This document shows positions 45,470 to 55,042 of a stretch of 64,000 nt of DNA, in pieces. A program made the translations under genes and the position numbers. Origin of the DNA: Acidobacteriota bacterium (GTDB lineage: Bacteria > Acidobacteriota > Holophagae > Holophagales > Holophagaceae); contig BJFQ01000001.1 of NCBI GenBank assembly GCA_014189895.1, positions 1 through 64,000 on the forward strand, written 5' to 3'. The stretch's first letter is position 1, and every line of letters begins with the position of its first letter. Under the pieces are notes generated by a model. It made no database searches, was not told the origin of the DNA, and saw nothing but the letters and a program-made list of their open reading frames with translations.

Positions 45470-46654
45470 ATGGATACCCAAGAGTTTCAAAAGCAATTCG
45501 GAACTCACCTCACATCTTTAGCGAAGCAAGAACCCTTGGGGCTCTATCTTCATATTCCATTTTGTAAAGATCGATGTACGTATTGTTCTTTTGTTCGTAC
45601 TCACGAGGAAGAGAACCGAGATCCATTTATCCAAACACTGATTAAGGAAATTCATCATTGGGGTCAAATACTGGATCGACCTACTTTAAATAGCATCTAC
45701 TGGGGAGGAGGAACACCTTCTGTTTTATCTGAATCCGAAGTTGCCCGCATTGTGAATGCGATTCAAGCCTGTTTTGAAATAGCTCCGAACTCTGAGCAAA
45801 CCATTGAGGCTAATCCCGGGACTCTATCTTTAGCATGGCTAATGTCCATCCGAGCGCTCGGTTTTAATCGTATTAGTTGGGGAATTCAGACACTGCACGA
45901 TGATCTCCTCAAATCACTAGGCCGCATTCATTCCTCAGAGGAGGCGTTACAAGCTCTAGATTGGTCACAGCAGGCAGGCTTTGAGCACGTGTCGGGGGAT
46001 CTCATTCTAGGACTCCCCAACCAATCTCCAGATTCGGTCTATTCTGATGCCCTTAAGATAATTGACCATGGTGTCGATCACATTAGCATCTATTTATTAG
46101 ACCTGGATAAAGCCTGCGCACTTAAAACAGAAGTCGAGGCTGGTCGACTGGTTCTACCGAATGAAGATCAAGTGGCTTCACTCTATGAAATCCTTCAGGA
46201 TCAATTGCCTCGCCTAGGGTTCACTTCTTATGAAATAAGTAATTATGCAAAGCAAGGGGCGCAATCCCAGCACAATCTAAAATATTGGCGAAGGCTTCCT
46301 TATCTTGGCCTAGGCCCGAGTGCAGCAAGCAACCTGGGCCCTTACCGGTGGACGTCTGATCTCTCCATCAGCACTTGGAATCAAGGAAGGGGTCAGCTCA
46401 CACTTCAATCTCTCGATCCCCTGGATGAATGGACGGAGATTCCTCTTCTAGGCCTCCGACTCGACGAGGGGATCGATTGGCATAGACTTTCTGCCCAAGC
46501 ATCGGTTTTAAAAGTGGAACCCTTGTTTCATGCATGGACCAATCAAATGAAATATTTTGAGACAGCTGGTTTGGTGATCTTTGAAGGCCCTAGGGTGAGA
46601 TTAACAACTAAAGGAAGGCTGCTTTCAAACGAAATCTTTCAAGTGTTTGTTTAA
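45470..46654 (+). CDS. hemW: Radical-SAM heme chaperone HemW
   Basis: Inserts heme into respiratory enzymes; formerly called HemN-like. 394 residues: HIPFCKDRCTYCSF holds the SAM cluster as CxxxCxxC followed by Ser-Phe rather than the fourth Cys of true HemN. YWGGGTPS, IEANPGT, ISWGIQTL and LILGLPNQSPDS follow, with the C-terminal HemN_C domain. Nine bases after gmhA, likely co-transcribed. Confidence 0.95.
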   Translation: MDTQEFQKQFGTHLTSLAKQEPLGLYLHIPFCKDRCTYCSFVRTHEEENRDPFIQTLIKEIHHWGQILDRPTLNSIYWGGGTPSVLSESEVARIVNAIQACFEIAPNSEQTIEANPGTLSLAWLMSIRALGFNRISWGIQTLHDDLLKSLGRIHSSEEALQALDWSQQAGFEHVSGDLILGLPNQSPDSVYSDALKIIDHGVDHISIYLLDLDKACALKTEVEAGRLVLPNEDQVASLYEILQDQLPRLGFTSYEISNYAKQGAQSQHNLKYWRRLPYLGLGPSAASNLGPYRWTSDLSISTWNQGRGQLTLQSLDPLDEWTEIPLLGLRLDEGIDWHRLSAQASVLKVEPLFHAWTNQMKYFETAGLVIFEGPRVRLTTKGRLLSNEIFQVFV

Positions 46655-46692
46655 ACCTCTGGGTTCTTTTGAGAAACACCCCTGGGCTTCGC

Positions 46693-46698
46693 TAAACT
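46693..46698 (+). promoter_or_regulatory. Candidate -10 element, leaderless start of smpB
   Basis: TAAACT, then GAACAC, then ATG 46705, with no Shine-Dalgarno. A possible -35 TTGAGA lies 18 nt upstream. Confidence 0.5.
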
Positions 46699-46704
46699 GA
46701 ACAC

Positions 46705-47160
46705 ATGGCTGACGATTTAGTGAGCAACCGAAAGGCAAAATTTCAATATCATCTTCTTGAATCATGGGAAGCAGGGGTCGCCCTGCTTGGAAGCGAAGTT
46801 AAATCTCTACGAGATGGCCAGGGGCAACTGCAAGATGCATATGTCGATCATGTACGGGGGGAACTTTGGCTTCGCCAATGTCATATTGCCCCTTGGACAA
46901 GCGCCTCATGGACAAACCATGATCCACTACGGGATCGTAAACTCTTATTAAAAAAGAGCGAGATTCTTAAGATAGCGAAACACGTTGAACGCAAAGGCCT
47001 GACTCTTATTCCTCTATCTATTTACGTGAATGAGCGGGGGAAAATCAAAATACGCATCGCGTTAGCCGAAGGAAAACAAGCCCCCGACAAGAAAGCGGCT
47101 TTGAAAGCGCGGCAAGCCAAAAGGGAAATGGATCGAATCCGTAAAGGGGACCGAGATTAG
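46705..47160 (+). CDS. smpB: SsrA-binding protein SmpB
   Basis: Partner of tmRNA in trans-translation. 151 residues: SNRKAKFQYHLLESWEAGVALLGSEVKSLR, then GELWLRQCHIAPW, the RDRKLLL stretch and the basic C-terminal tail KAALKARQAKREMDRIRKG that enters the mRNA channel. Full length. The ssrA gene itself was not found nearby. The stop overlaps the rseP stop by 4 bases (TTAG). Confidence 0.97.
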   Translation: MADDLVSNRKAKFQYHLLESWEAGVALLGSEVKSLRDGQGQLQDAYVDHVRGELWLRQCHIAPWTSASWTNHDPLRDRKLLLKKSEILKIAKHVERKGLTLIPLSIYVNERGKIKIRIALAEGKQAPDKKAALKARQAKREMDRIRKGDRD

Positions 47161-48230
47161 TTCAACAACCTTCCAATATCGAGGAAGACAGCTGAGCCCA
47201 TGATCGTGATCAATATCGCAAACCCTACCATGAGGATGCGCTGCTTGACCTGCCAACTAAACCGACGGCGGGCGATGACCTCGGCAGTCATCATGGCGAC
47301 GTGCCCTCCATCGAGTAAGGGAATCGGGAGTGCGTTTAAGATACCTAATTGAAGAGATATGGCCGCTGCCATCACCAAGAAGGTAGACCAACCTAATTTA
47401 GCGGCTTGAGCTCCCTGTTGAATGATGCCAATAGGCCCTGCTAACTGATCAGAGGAAACATCCCACTGCAACACGCGCCCCAAGAAGGCAAATATTTGTG
47501 AGCTGATGTCCCAAAGAGCTTGGCCTGCGAAGATGAAGCCTGAAGGCCAATCCGTCCAAGTAAAGGGTCGGCGAATTTCAGTATATTTCGTGGGCTGAAA
47601 AAGAATACCCAATCGTCCCTGACCACTGATATTTTGAACAATCGCCTCGAGCATTATATTTTTACCGTTGCGATCAACTAAAAGGGAAAGGCGTTCGCCT
47701 CCTTTTTGTCGGATATAGCTCACAGCCTGACGATCATCAGATCCGGGAAAGCGGAGATCGTTAATAGCGAGAATTTGGTCCCCTTGACGGAGCCCCGCAG
47801 TCTCAGCCGAACTTCCTTCAACAACTTGAGCTACCAAAAGGGGAGAAGATTCAGGAGTCCGAGAGACCACACGCTGGTTATCTGCTCCGACAATCGCTAA
47901 CAGCACAAAAGCTGTAATAAGATTGGCAATAATTCCTCCGGAGTAAAAAAGGAATTTCTTGAAATAGGGTTTTTGTTCGAATCCGTGGGGATCATCCGCC
48001 TCGGGTTCTTCGGGATTATAGCCCGCCAATTTGACGTAGCCCCCCAGGGGGATAGCCGATAGGCGCATATCGGTTTCATTCCATTGAAACCCAACTAAGC
48101 GCGGTCCCATACCCAAGGAGAAGGTTTCGACGGGGAGCTTCAGCCATTTTGCGACCAGAAAATGACCCATTTCATGGATAAAAACTAAACCCCCGAGCAA
48201 AAGAAAGGGGGCTAGGGTAGAAAGTTGCAT
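47157..48230 (-). CDS. rseP: Site-2 intramembrane metalloprotease RseP
   Basis: Cleaves anti-sigma factors and signal-peptide remnants in the inner membrane. In the 357 residues the zinc motif HEMGH lies at 19-23 in the first helix, with one PDZ domain (about 115-215, LRQGDQILAINDLRFPGSD) and LPIPLLDGGHV with the third ligand Asp near the C-terminus. AAGGA precedes the ATG and a TTAAACT -10-like element lies just upstream. It sits next to dxr-cdsA-uppS on the same strand, the usual envelope cluster order. Confidence 0.95.
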   Translation of the reverse strand: MQLSTLAPFLLLGGLVFIHEMGHFLVAKWLKLPVETFSLGMGPRLVGFQWNETDMRLSAIPLGGYVKLAGYNPEEPEADDPHGFEQKPYFKKFLFYSGGIIANLITAFVLLAIVGADNQRVVSRTPESSPLLVAQVVEGSSAETAGLRQGDQILAINDLRFPGSDDRQAVSYIRQKGGERLSLLVDRNGKNIMLEAIVQNISGQGRLGILFQPTKYTEIRRPFTWTDWPSGFIFAGQALWDISSQIFAFLGRVLQWDVSSDQLAGPIGIIQQGAQAAKLGWSTFLVMAAAISLQLGILNALPIPLLDGGHVAMMTAEVIARRRFSWQVKQRILMVGFAILITIMGSAVFLDIGRLLN

Positions 48231-48273
48231 CGCGAATCCTTAAGAATAGTTTAACGTCTCAAAACCCTTTAGG

Positions 48274-49428
48274 CTACCGACGGGCTGCAAGCCACTTCTG
48301 GGTACGCAACCTAACCTCTTTATCAATCTCGAGGACATGATCAAGATGCTGAGGTTGTTGGAGAGGAATCGTATTTAACATCGCTTCGTTACATTCTGCA
48401 ATGAGACCAAAAGTTATATGACCTTCCAAAAAGGCATGAACAGATTTTTCATTGGCAGCATTTAAAATAATCGATGCACTTTGTCCAGATCTGAGGCTCT
48501 GATAGGCTAAGCGCAAACAAGGAAATCGACTTTCATCGGGAGGATGAAAGTCCCAACTTCGAGGTTGGTCCCAGGTAAAGACGGGGGCGGGACTGGGGAT
48601 TTGCTCTGGATACAAAAGAGCATATTGGATGGGTAGCCTCATATCGTTCACGGAAGCCTGCATTTGAAAACTTCCATCGTGCATTTCAACCATAGCGTGC
48701 ACTTGGCTTTGAGGATGAATAGTGACACCAATTTGCTCGGGGGTTAATCCAAACAAATGCGAGGCCTCAATCACCTCAAGCCCCTTGTTCATCAGGGTGG
48801 CACTATCGATCGTAATTTTAGGCCCCATCTTCCAAGTGGGGTGATTCATCGCCTCCCCCACTGTGGCTTTTCTCATTTGATCTAACGACCATTCCCGAAA
48901 GGGGCCGCCACTTGCCGTCAGGCGAATAGTACGAATAGATGATGGGTCTTTACCGTGAAGTAATTGGTGCAGCGCCGCATGCTCACTGTCAATTGGCAGC
49001 AATTCTCCTTGACCCTGGCGAAGCGCTTCAAGAATAAGGCTCCCGCCGACCACCAAGGATTCTTTATTAGCGAGGCAAACGCGATGCCCATGACGAAGAG
49101 CAGCTTCTGTGCTTCTCAGCCCTGAAGCTCCGACGATCGCTGAGACCACGGTATTGACGCTGGCTACCTCGACGCAATGTAGGAGCCCTTCATCACCAGG
49201 AGCATAACGAGGCTGATAGTCTAGAGAATCTAGAACCCACTGAAGATCTTCTTGGATAGCTAGGGAGATAAATTCGGGTCGGAAAGCTCGACACTGCTCT
49301 AGAAATTTGTCTCTATTTTTCCCTGCCGCAAGCGCCACGACTTTGAGGTGATCGGGATGATGTTTGACAACCTCGAGGGTTGACTGACCGATCGAGCCTG
49401 TCGAACCGAGAACCGCTAGATGTCTCAT
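48274..49428 (-). CDS. dxr: 1-deoxy-D-xylulose-5-phosphate reductoisomerase
   Basis: Second enzyme of the MEP pathway, from DXP to MEP with NADPH. About 384 residues from ATG 49428, chosen because the NADPH motif VLGSTGSIGQSTLEV then starts normally; the ATG at 49467 would overlap cdsA. Also seen are CLANKESLVVGG, the metal site PIDSEHAALHQ, LTASGGPFREW and HPTWKMGPKITIDSATLMNKGLE. Its stop lies 43 bases before the rseP start. Confidence 0.97.
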   Translation of the reverse strand: MRHLAVLGSTGSIGQSTLEVVKHHPDHLKVVALAAGKNRDKFLEQCRAFRPEFISLAIQEDLQWVLDSLDYQPRYAPGDEGLLHCVEVASVNTVVSAIVGASGLRSTEAALRHGHRVCLANKESLVVGGSLILEALRQGQGELLPIDSEHAALHQLLHGKDPSSIRTIRLTASGGPFREWSLDQMRKATVGEAMNHPTWKMGPKITIDSATLMNKGLEVIEASHLFGLTPEQIGVTIHPQSQVHAMVEMHDGSFQMQASVNDMRLPIQYALLYPEQIPSPAPVFTWDQPRSWDFHPPDESRFPCLRLAYQSLRSGQSASIILNAANEKSVHAFLEGHITFGLIAECNEAMLNTIPLQQPQHLDHVLEIDKEVRLRTQKWLAARR

Positions 49429-49433
49429 ATACG

Positions 49434-50342
49434 TTAGTTGAACCCATGAACAAAATAGAGATAGCAATAAAATATGGGTGTAGCGAATAAAAGACTATCG
49501 ATGCGATCCAAGAGTCCTCCGTGCCCTGGAATCAAGGGAGAGGCTGATGAATCCTTGGTACCCGCACCTCTTTTCCAAGTACTTTCCACTAGATCGCCCA
49601 TTTGGGCTGTAAACCCCACTAAAAAACCGATTAACAGGACGTCAATCCAAGTCCATTCTTGACAAAAGAAGATTTTAGAAAAACTAGCGGCGGCGAAATT
49701 ACCCATAAAGTTTCCCGCAAGTCCTTCCCAGCTCTTCTTAGGGCTGACGCGTGGAGCTAATTTGTGTTTTCCAAACCATGAGCCGACAAAGTAAGCGGCA
49801 ACGTCGCCCACCCAGGTAATTAAATAAAGACTCACGAGAAGTCGGCTACCGGTCTTCGAAAGGGTACCTTCCATCATAAATATTTTCCATTGTAGGCCCA
49901 TGGCGAAGCCCATCAAAAGTCCACTCATCAACGTGAGCGATTGATTCGGAAGTGCGCGGTCTAGAGATTCGCGACTCCATAAACTCCCCAAGCAAGCTAA
50001 GACCAAAGCCAGCATCAGCGCTAACCACAAAGGAAGTACCGAAGAGTCCCCATTGGGCTCAGCCACACTAAGCGCTATCAGAATACCCACCAAGACACTT
50101 CGAAACCGAGAAAGGGAAAATCCTTGCGCTTCGGCGAGATGCGTGAATTCGGTAATCGAGAGATAGATGACCCCTGCTACAAGAACACCAAACACATAGG
50201 GAGACCATAATCGTCCATCCCCTAAGTCGTAACTGCCGACCGTCGTAGGGCCTCCTCCTACATAAAGGAATGAGAGAACGAGTAAGGCTAATGAAAGCCC
50301 TGAAGCGGTTCGTTGTTTAAGATTATTCATATCTAAACTCAT
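49434..50342 (-). CDS. cdsA: Phosphatidate cytidylyltransferase
   Basis: Makes CDP-diacylglycerol, the branch point for phospholipids. 302 residues with about eight membrane helices and the C-terminal family signature region KKSWEGLAGNFMGN and GAGTKDSSASPLIPGHGGLLDRIDSLL. The start overlaps the uppS stop as ATGA. The N-terminal half is weakly conserved. Confidence 0.94.
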   Translation of the reverse strand: MSLDMNNLKQRTASGLSLALLVLSFLYVGGGPTTVGSYDLGDGRLWSPYVFGVLVAGVIYLSITEFTHLAEAQGFSLSRFRSVLVGILIALSVAEPNGDSSVLPLWLALMLALVLACLGSLWSRESLDRALPNQSLTLMSGLLMGFAMGLQWKIFMMEGTLSKTGSRLLVSLYLITWVGDVAAYFVGSWFGKHKLAPRVSPKKSWEGLAGNFMGNFAAASFSKIFFCQEWTWIDVLLIGFLVGFTAQMGDLVESTWKRGAGTKDSSASPLIPGHGGLLDRIDSLLFATPIFYCYLYFVHGFN

Positions 50343-51028
50343 GCTAATCCACCAAAGCGCCTTTCTCTTTGAGCAAATTCTTCAAGACAATTTTTGAGAT
50401 GAGCCGCTCCAAAATCAGGCCAATAAGTATCTAAGGTAATAATTTCAGCATAGGCTGATTGCCATAATAAAAAATTAGAAATACGATTATCTCCTCCGGT
50501 TCGAATCAACAAATCAACATCCGGAGCGGATCCAGTCCACAAAGTATTTTGAAAAAGATTTTCATCAATCTGATCGGTGGGCGTATGTTTTTTGATGAGC
50601 GTCTTCACCGCTTCTACAATTTCGAGACGAGATCCATAATTGACAGCGAGATGAAAAGTCATGCGATCACAGTGAATCGTTTTTTCTTCCAGGGACTGAA
50701 TTTCGGTTTGGATACTGAGAGGTATTCCTTCTAAAAGACCTAGATGGTGAAAGCGGATATTGTGTTTAAGGAGTTTTGGTAAAAACATTTTCAAATACAT
50801 CCGTAACATCGCCATGAGCGTATTCACTTCGAAAGCTGGGCGTTTCCAGTTTTCCGTTGAGAAGGCATAGAGACTAAGGTGCTTAATGCCCAGTTCCGCA
50901 GCTGCTTCCACTGTGCGATCGGCTGCATCTACGCCAGCTTTATGGCCTTTAGACCGAGAACGACCCCGGTCAGCAGCCCAGCGTCCATTTCCATCCATAA
51001 TAATGGCAACATGTTGGGGAAAGCCCAT
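50339..51028 (-). CDS. uppS: Undecaprenyl diphosphate synthase
   Basis: Builds the C55 carrier lipid for peptidoglycan and LPS. 229 residues: VAIIMDGNGRWA with the catalytic Asp, the FSTENWKRP substrate loop and the RTGGDNRISNFLLWQSAYAEI motif of the cis-prenyltransferase family. First gene of uppS-cdsA-dxr, with AAGGA about 9 nt before the ATG and a TAGAAT -10-like element upstream. Confidence 0.96.
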   Translation of the reverse strand: MGFPQHVAIIMDGNGRWAADRGRSRSKGHKAGVDAADRTVEAAAELGIKHLSLYAFSTENWKRPAFEVNTLMAMLRMYLKMFLPKLLKHNIRFHHLGLLEGIPLSIQTEIQSLEEKTIHCDRMTFHLAVNYGSRLEIVEAVKTLIKKHTPTDQIDENLFQNTLWTGSAPDVDLLIRTGGDNRISNFLLWQSAYAEIITLDTYWPDFGAAHLKNCLEEFAQRERRFGGLA

Positions 51029-51084
51029 TGTGCGACGTCCTTAAACTAAGGTTTATTCTAATCTGACCTGGCTCATATTCCTTA

Positions 51085-51786
51085 CTAATTAGACATCGGA
51101 CCGAATTGATAGCCAACGCTTCGGTAGGTATGAATCCAATGAGGACGTTGGGGGTCATCTTCGATCAACTTTCTCAAGCGGACAACGAAATTATCGATGG
51201 TACGCGTGGTCACGTGAGCCCCTTCTCCCCATACCTTCTCCATGATCTCTTCTCGGCTTACGGCCTTGCCTGTATGTTCCATTAAGAATTTCATGATCAT
51301 GGATTCTTTAACACTCAGTTGAAATTCACCTCGAGGGCCCTTGCCTGTGAAATTATCAAAATCAATCCAATTAGACCCAAAATATTTCTTTCGATCCAAC
51401 GACTGATTTTGGTACCACGTCTCGCGTCGCAAAATCGATCGAATGCGAATAATAAGATCTCGAACTTGAAAGGGTTTTCCCAAGTAATCATCGCCCCCAG
51501 ATTCAAAACCTAAAACCCGATCGTTCTCAGTATTCTTGGCGGTTAGAAACAAGACTGGGGTTAAGTCGTGTCGTGTCCTCATTTCTTGGCAAACCGTCAA
51601 ACCATCCATACCGGGAAGCATAATGTCTAAGAGAATAAGATCAAATTTTTCTAGACGCATGCGCGTCAGCGCTTCATCGCCCCGAGAAACCCATACGCAG
51701 GGTATATTCTCCATCTCGAGATTGAGCTGTATGCCTTCCGCCAAACTTTCTTCATCTTCTACTAGCAATATTTTAGGATTTGTCAT
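51085..51786 (-). CDS. OmpR/PhoB-family response regulator
   Basis: 233 residues: receiver domain with ED at 10-11, the phosphoacceptor Asp54 in LLDIMLPGMDG, the switch Thr and Lys105-type residue (FLTAKN, GKPFQVRDL). A C-terminal winged-helix DNA-binding domain follows (MKFLMEHTGKAVSREEIMEKVWGE to RTIDNFVVRLRKLIEDD). It acts as a transcription factor. No histidine kinase gene is beside it, so it is an orphan within this window. Divergent from a glycosyltransferase gene with overlapping promoter space (51787-51837). Confidence 0.94.
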   Translation of the reverse strand: MTNPKILLVEDEESLAEGIQLNLEMENIPCVWVSRGDEALTRMRLEKFDLILLDIMLPGMDGLTVCQEMRTRHDLTPVLFLTAKNTENDRVLGFESGGDDYLGKPFQVRDLIIRIRSILRRETWYQNQSLDRKKYFGSNWIDFDNFTGKGPRGEFQLSVKESMIMKFLMEHTGKAVSREEIMEKVWGEGAHVTTRTIDNFVVRLRKLIEDDPQRPHWIHTYRSVGYQFGPMSN

Positions 51787-51837
51787 GAATAGGGACCTCG
51801 GGTGCCTATGCTACTAGAATAGAACAAAGGAGTCAGC

Positions 51838-52791
51838 ATGGCTTCACCCACTATTAGTGTTGTCATTCCCGTTTTCAACGAAGAGCCCAATCTTCTGACC
51901 TTATGGGAGCGTTTACGGCAGTCTTTGTCTCCTTTTGAGGCTGAGGGCTGGGAAGTTATCATGGTCGATGATGGTTCGAAGGATCAGAGCCTTTCTATCC
52001 TAAAATCCATCGCTCAACATGACGAGCACTTGGTCGTCATTGAATTCAATCGTAATTATGGACAGCACGCAGCCATTATGCAGGGTTTTCAGTCGGTGGC
52101 GTCTTCGTCGCAGTATGTCATTACGCTCGATGCAGACCTCCAAAATCCTCCTGAAGATATCCCTCTCTTAATTACTGAGCTCAAAAAAGGGTATGAAGTG
52201 GTAGGCGGCGTTCGAAGAACGCGAGCTCAGAATGATAGTTTTTTGAGGCGATGGCCCAGTAAATTAGTGAACTATGTTACACGCAAAACTACAGGTGTCG
52301 CGCTCAGTGATTATGGGTGCATGCTTCGTGGATATACCAAATCGGTTGTGGAGGCGATGTTGTCCTGTGATGAAAAAAGTACTTTTATTCCGGTACTCGC
52401 CAATACCTTTGCGAAATCCATTACCGAAGTCGATGTCGGGCACGCTCCTCGACTACATGGAGATTCTAAATATGGTTTGTTGGCCTTAATCCGCCTTCAA
52501 TTCGACCTCACCACGGGCTTTAGTACCTTTCCCTTGCAAATGCTATCGGGGATTGGAATCTTTATTAGCATCGGAAGTCTAGGGTTAGGGGGCTACCTCT
52601 TAATCATGCGTTTTTTAGGTTACCCCGATAATACGAACGGGGTCTTCACCCTGTTTGCTTTGCTTTTTCTTATTCTCGGTATTCTTTTTCTTGGATTAGG
52701 TATTTTGGGTGAATATATTGGACGCATTTATAGCCAAGTGCGTGTGCGTCCTCGATCCATTGTTAAGCATATTCATCGGAAAATAAACTAA
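51838..52791 (+). CDS. Family 2 glycosyltransferase, polyprenyl-phosphate sugar type (GtrB/DPM-like)
   Basis: 317 residues: an N-terminal GT-A domain with SVVIPVFNEEPN, MVDDGSKDQS and the DxD motif in LDADLQNPPEDIP. Two C-terminal membrane helices (about residues 235-258 and 268-293) follow. Such enzymes load glucose, mannose or aminoarabinose onto undecaprenyl phosphate at the inner membrane; the sugar is not decidable. AAGGAG lies before the ATG. The 3' end overlaps ribE by 4 bases (CTAA). Confidence 0.9.
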   Translation: MASPTISVVIPVFNEEPNLLTLWERLRQSLSPFEAEGWEVIMVDDGSKDQSLSILKSIAQHDEHLVVIEFNRNYGQHAAIMQGFQSVASSSQYVITLDADLQNPPEDIPLLITELKKGYEVVGGVRRTRAQNDSFLRRWPSKLVNYVTRKTTGVALSDYGCMLRGYTKSVVEAMLSCDEKSTFIPVLANTFAKSITEVDVGHAPRLHGDSKYGLLALIRLQFDLTTGFSTFPLQMLSGIGIFISIGSLGLGGYLLIMRFLGYPDNTNGVFTLFALLFLILGILFLGLGILGEYIGRIYSQVRVRPRSIVKHIHRKIN

Positions 52792-53390
52792 CTTGAAAGC
52801 GTATTGCGCATTGCTAAAGCATGCGCAATATAGCGTCCTATCGGATCTGCTTCTAAATTAATCTGTTGATTTAATCGATAATCCTTAAGCGCTGTTTGTC
52901 GAAGTGTCTCAGGGATAAGAGAAACCGTGAACCAATCTAGCCCGCACTCCACAACAGTCAAGGAGATACCATCGACCGTAATACTTCCCTTAGGGGCGGT
53001 CATGGCACTAATAAAAATAGGCATTGAAAATTTCCAGAGGCCTTCTCCGTCGGATCGCTCTAATACATGGCCTAGTCCATCCACATGGCCCGATACGGAA
53101 TGTCCATCGAGAGGTTCTCCCAAACGAAGACTTGGCTCAAGGTGCAAGGAAGTTCCAATTCTTAAGGTTCCGAGGGTTGTTTTTTGTAGCGTCTCGTCAC
53201 TTAGCTCGGCAATCCAGCTCTCTTCGTCCACATAGGTCGACGTTAAACAGACTCCATTGACACAGACACTTGAACCCACGGTCGCTCGAAGTAACAATGC
53301 GGGTGAGGCCGCAATTTCCAAACGGGCCCCTTCTTTTCGTTTTTCCCGCCCCTGAAGACTGCCGAGTTCTCTAATTAAACCCGTAAACAT
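52788..53390 (-). CDS. ribE: Riboflavin synthase alpha chain
   Basis: Dismutates two 6,7-dimethyl-8-ribityllumazine into riboflavin. 200 residues with the family start MFTGLIRELGSL and two tandem lumazine-binding repeats (about 1-95 and 96-195), each with the S-V-C-V-N-G-V-C-L-T and S-I-T-V-D-G-I-S-L-T type strand. Its ATG overlaps the permease stop (TAATG). No ribD, ribBA or ribH is nearby and no FMN riboswitch was seen. Confidence 0.96.
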   Translation of the reverse strand: MFTGLIRELGSLQGREKRKEGARLEIAASPALLLRATVGSSVCVNGVCLTSTYVDEESWIAELSDETLQKTTLGTLRIGTSLHLEPSLRLGEPLDGHSVSGHVDGLGHVLERSDGEGLWKFSMPIFISAMTAPKGSITVDGISLTVVECGLDWFTVSLIPETLRQTALKDYRLNQQINLEADPIGRYIAHALAMRNTLSS

Positions 53391-54988
53391 TACCGCACAC
53401 CCTTAGTATCCATAGCGCGTGCATGACGCACACCATAACCAATATACAAGAGGATGCCGATACCTAGCCATATCCAAAAACGTTCCCAAGTGTGTGTGGG
53501 GAGACCCCAAGCCAGCCAAATGCAGAAGAGAATGCCCAAAGGAGCCATCACCCATACATAAGGAACTCGGAACTTACGAGGGGCTTCAGGACGCTGAATC
53601 CGAAGAATCATGACGCCACTGCATACTAGAATAAAAGCAAACAAAGTTCCAATATTGGTGAGTTCAATAATTTCATCAATATTCATTAATCCTGCAGGAA
53701 GGATCACGATGAGTCCTGTCAGCAAGGTGGAGTTGAAGGGCGTTCTATACTTTGGATGGATTTTCCCAAACCAAGGGGGAAGCAATCCGTCACGACTCAT
53801 CACCATAAAGATGCGTGGTTGAGCCATTTGAAAAACTAAGAGTGCTCCCCCGAGAGCCACCACAGCGCCTATGCTGATTAGGGCTGATATTTTAGTCATC
53901 CCAATCGCGGTGAAGGCATGAGCAATCGGATCCGCAACACCATGGTACGCCGTATAAGGAAGCATGCCCGCAATGACTGCGCAGACACCAATGTAGATGA
54001 CCGTACAAATGATGAGACTGCCAATAATACCGCGGGGTAAATCACGCCCAGGATCTCGGCATTCTTCGGCCGTCGTACTCACGGCATCAAAACCAATAAA
54101 CGCAAAGAAAATGATGGCTGCACCCGCTTGGATGCCATGCCATCCATTAGGAGCAAAGGGACTATAGTTGACGGCTTGGACATGGAAGGCACCAATGCCA
54201 ATCACAAAAAGCAACAGAACGACTTTGATCGCCACCAGAATATTGTTGGTCCTGACACTTTCTCGTACCCCCCAAATACATAAAAGGGTAATAAGAAAAG
54301 TGATAAAGATAGCCAGAATGTTAATTCCAATAGGGATGTTGTAAAACGTCGGAGCCGCACTGAGGATATCCCAAAACTTAAAAGTACTGCTCCCTGAAAT
54401 CATGCCGGCTTTAGCTTGCGACAACAGATCAATTCTATCGGCGAACGAGAACACAACATGAGAATCTAGAGTGGTTAACATCGTACGAGAGTCTATGCAC
54501 AACCACCGGGGAAGAACGACACCAGCACTCTGTAAGAGATTATCCATATAGCTTCCCCAGCTAATGGCAATAGCCACGTTAGAGACAGCGTATTCCAACA
54601 AAAGATCCCAACCAATGATCCAAGCCATGAGTTGCCCCATGGTGGCGTAGGTGTAGGTATAGGCACTACCGGAAACAGGGATCATGCTAGCAAATTCGGC
54701 ATAACAAAGCGCCGTGAAGCCACAGGCGACGGCCGTAATGATAAAACTGACGATCAGAGCGGGTCCCGCAGCCGGTCGGGTCAAGCCGAAGGTTGTATCC
54801 AATCCCCCGGCCAGACCTGTACCAAGGGCCGAGAGAATCCCCGCCCCAATGATGGCTCCCACTCCCAAAAGCGCTAGGTCCCAAGCCCCAAGGGTTTTTT
54901 TCAGTTGAGGGTGATCTGAAGATTCAGCATTCGCCATGATTTGTTCAAGGCTTTTCGTCTGAAACATTTGTTTAAAAATGGGGTGCAT
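53390..54988 (-). CDS. APC-family amino acid permease (CAT/YfnA-like)
   Basis: 532 residues with about 13-14 membrane helices. The N-terminal cytosolic segment leads into LGVGAIIGAGILSALGTGLAGG, the substrate-binding glycine-rich break of helix 1. FAFIGFDAVSTTAEECRDPGRDLPRGI is the helix 6-7 loop signature of cationic amino acid transporters. Substrate unknown. It lies between fmt and ribE on one strand, coupled to ribE, with no metabolic clue. Confidence 0.9.
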   Translation of the reverse strand: MHPIFKQMFQTKSLEQIMANAESSDHPQLKKTLGAWDLALLGVGAIIGAGILSALGTGLAGGLDTTFGLTRPAAGPALIVSFIITAVACGFTALCYAEFASMIPVSGSAYTYTYATMGQLMAWIIGWDLLLEYAVSNVAIAISWGSYMDNLLQSAGVVLPRWLCIDSRTMLTTLDSHVVFSFADRIDLLSQAKAGMISGSSTFKFWDILSAAPTFYNIPIGINILAIFITFLITLLCIWGVRESVRTNNILVAIKVVLLLFVIGIGAFHVQAVNYSPFAPNGWHGIQAGAAIIFFAFIGFDAVSTTAEECRDPGRDLPRGIIGSLIICTVIYIGVCAVIAGMLPYTAYHGVADPIAHAFTAIGMTKISALISIGAVVALGGALLVFQMAQPRIFMVMSRDGLLPPWFGKIHPKYRTPFNSTLLTGLIVILPAGLMNIDEIIELTNIGTLFAFILVCSGVMILRIQRPEAPRKFRVPYVWVMAPLGILFCIWLAWGLPTHTWERFWIWLGIGILLYIGYGVRHARAMDTKGVR

Positions 54989-55042
54989 ATATTTCCACGT
55001 TTGCTTAGATTATCAGCAGAACTTCTTTTCTCGACCGGTTTG

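Noticed and set aside
46655-46704. tmRNA (ssrA) next to smpB
   Set aside because: Only 50 bases, no tRNA-Ala-like ends or tag-peptide frame.
53391-55042. FMN riboswitch for ribE
   Set aside because: ribE is coupled to the permease gene upstream and no RFN-type conserved segments are present before either.
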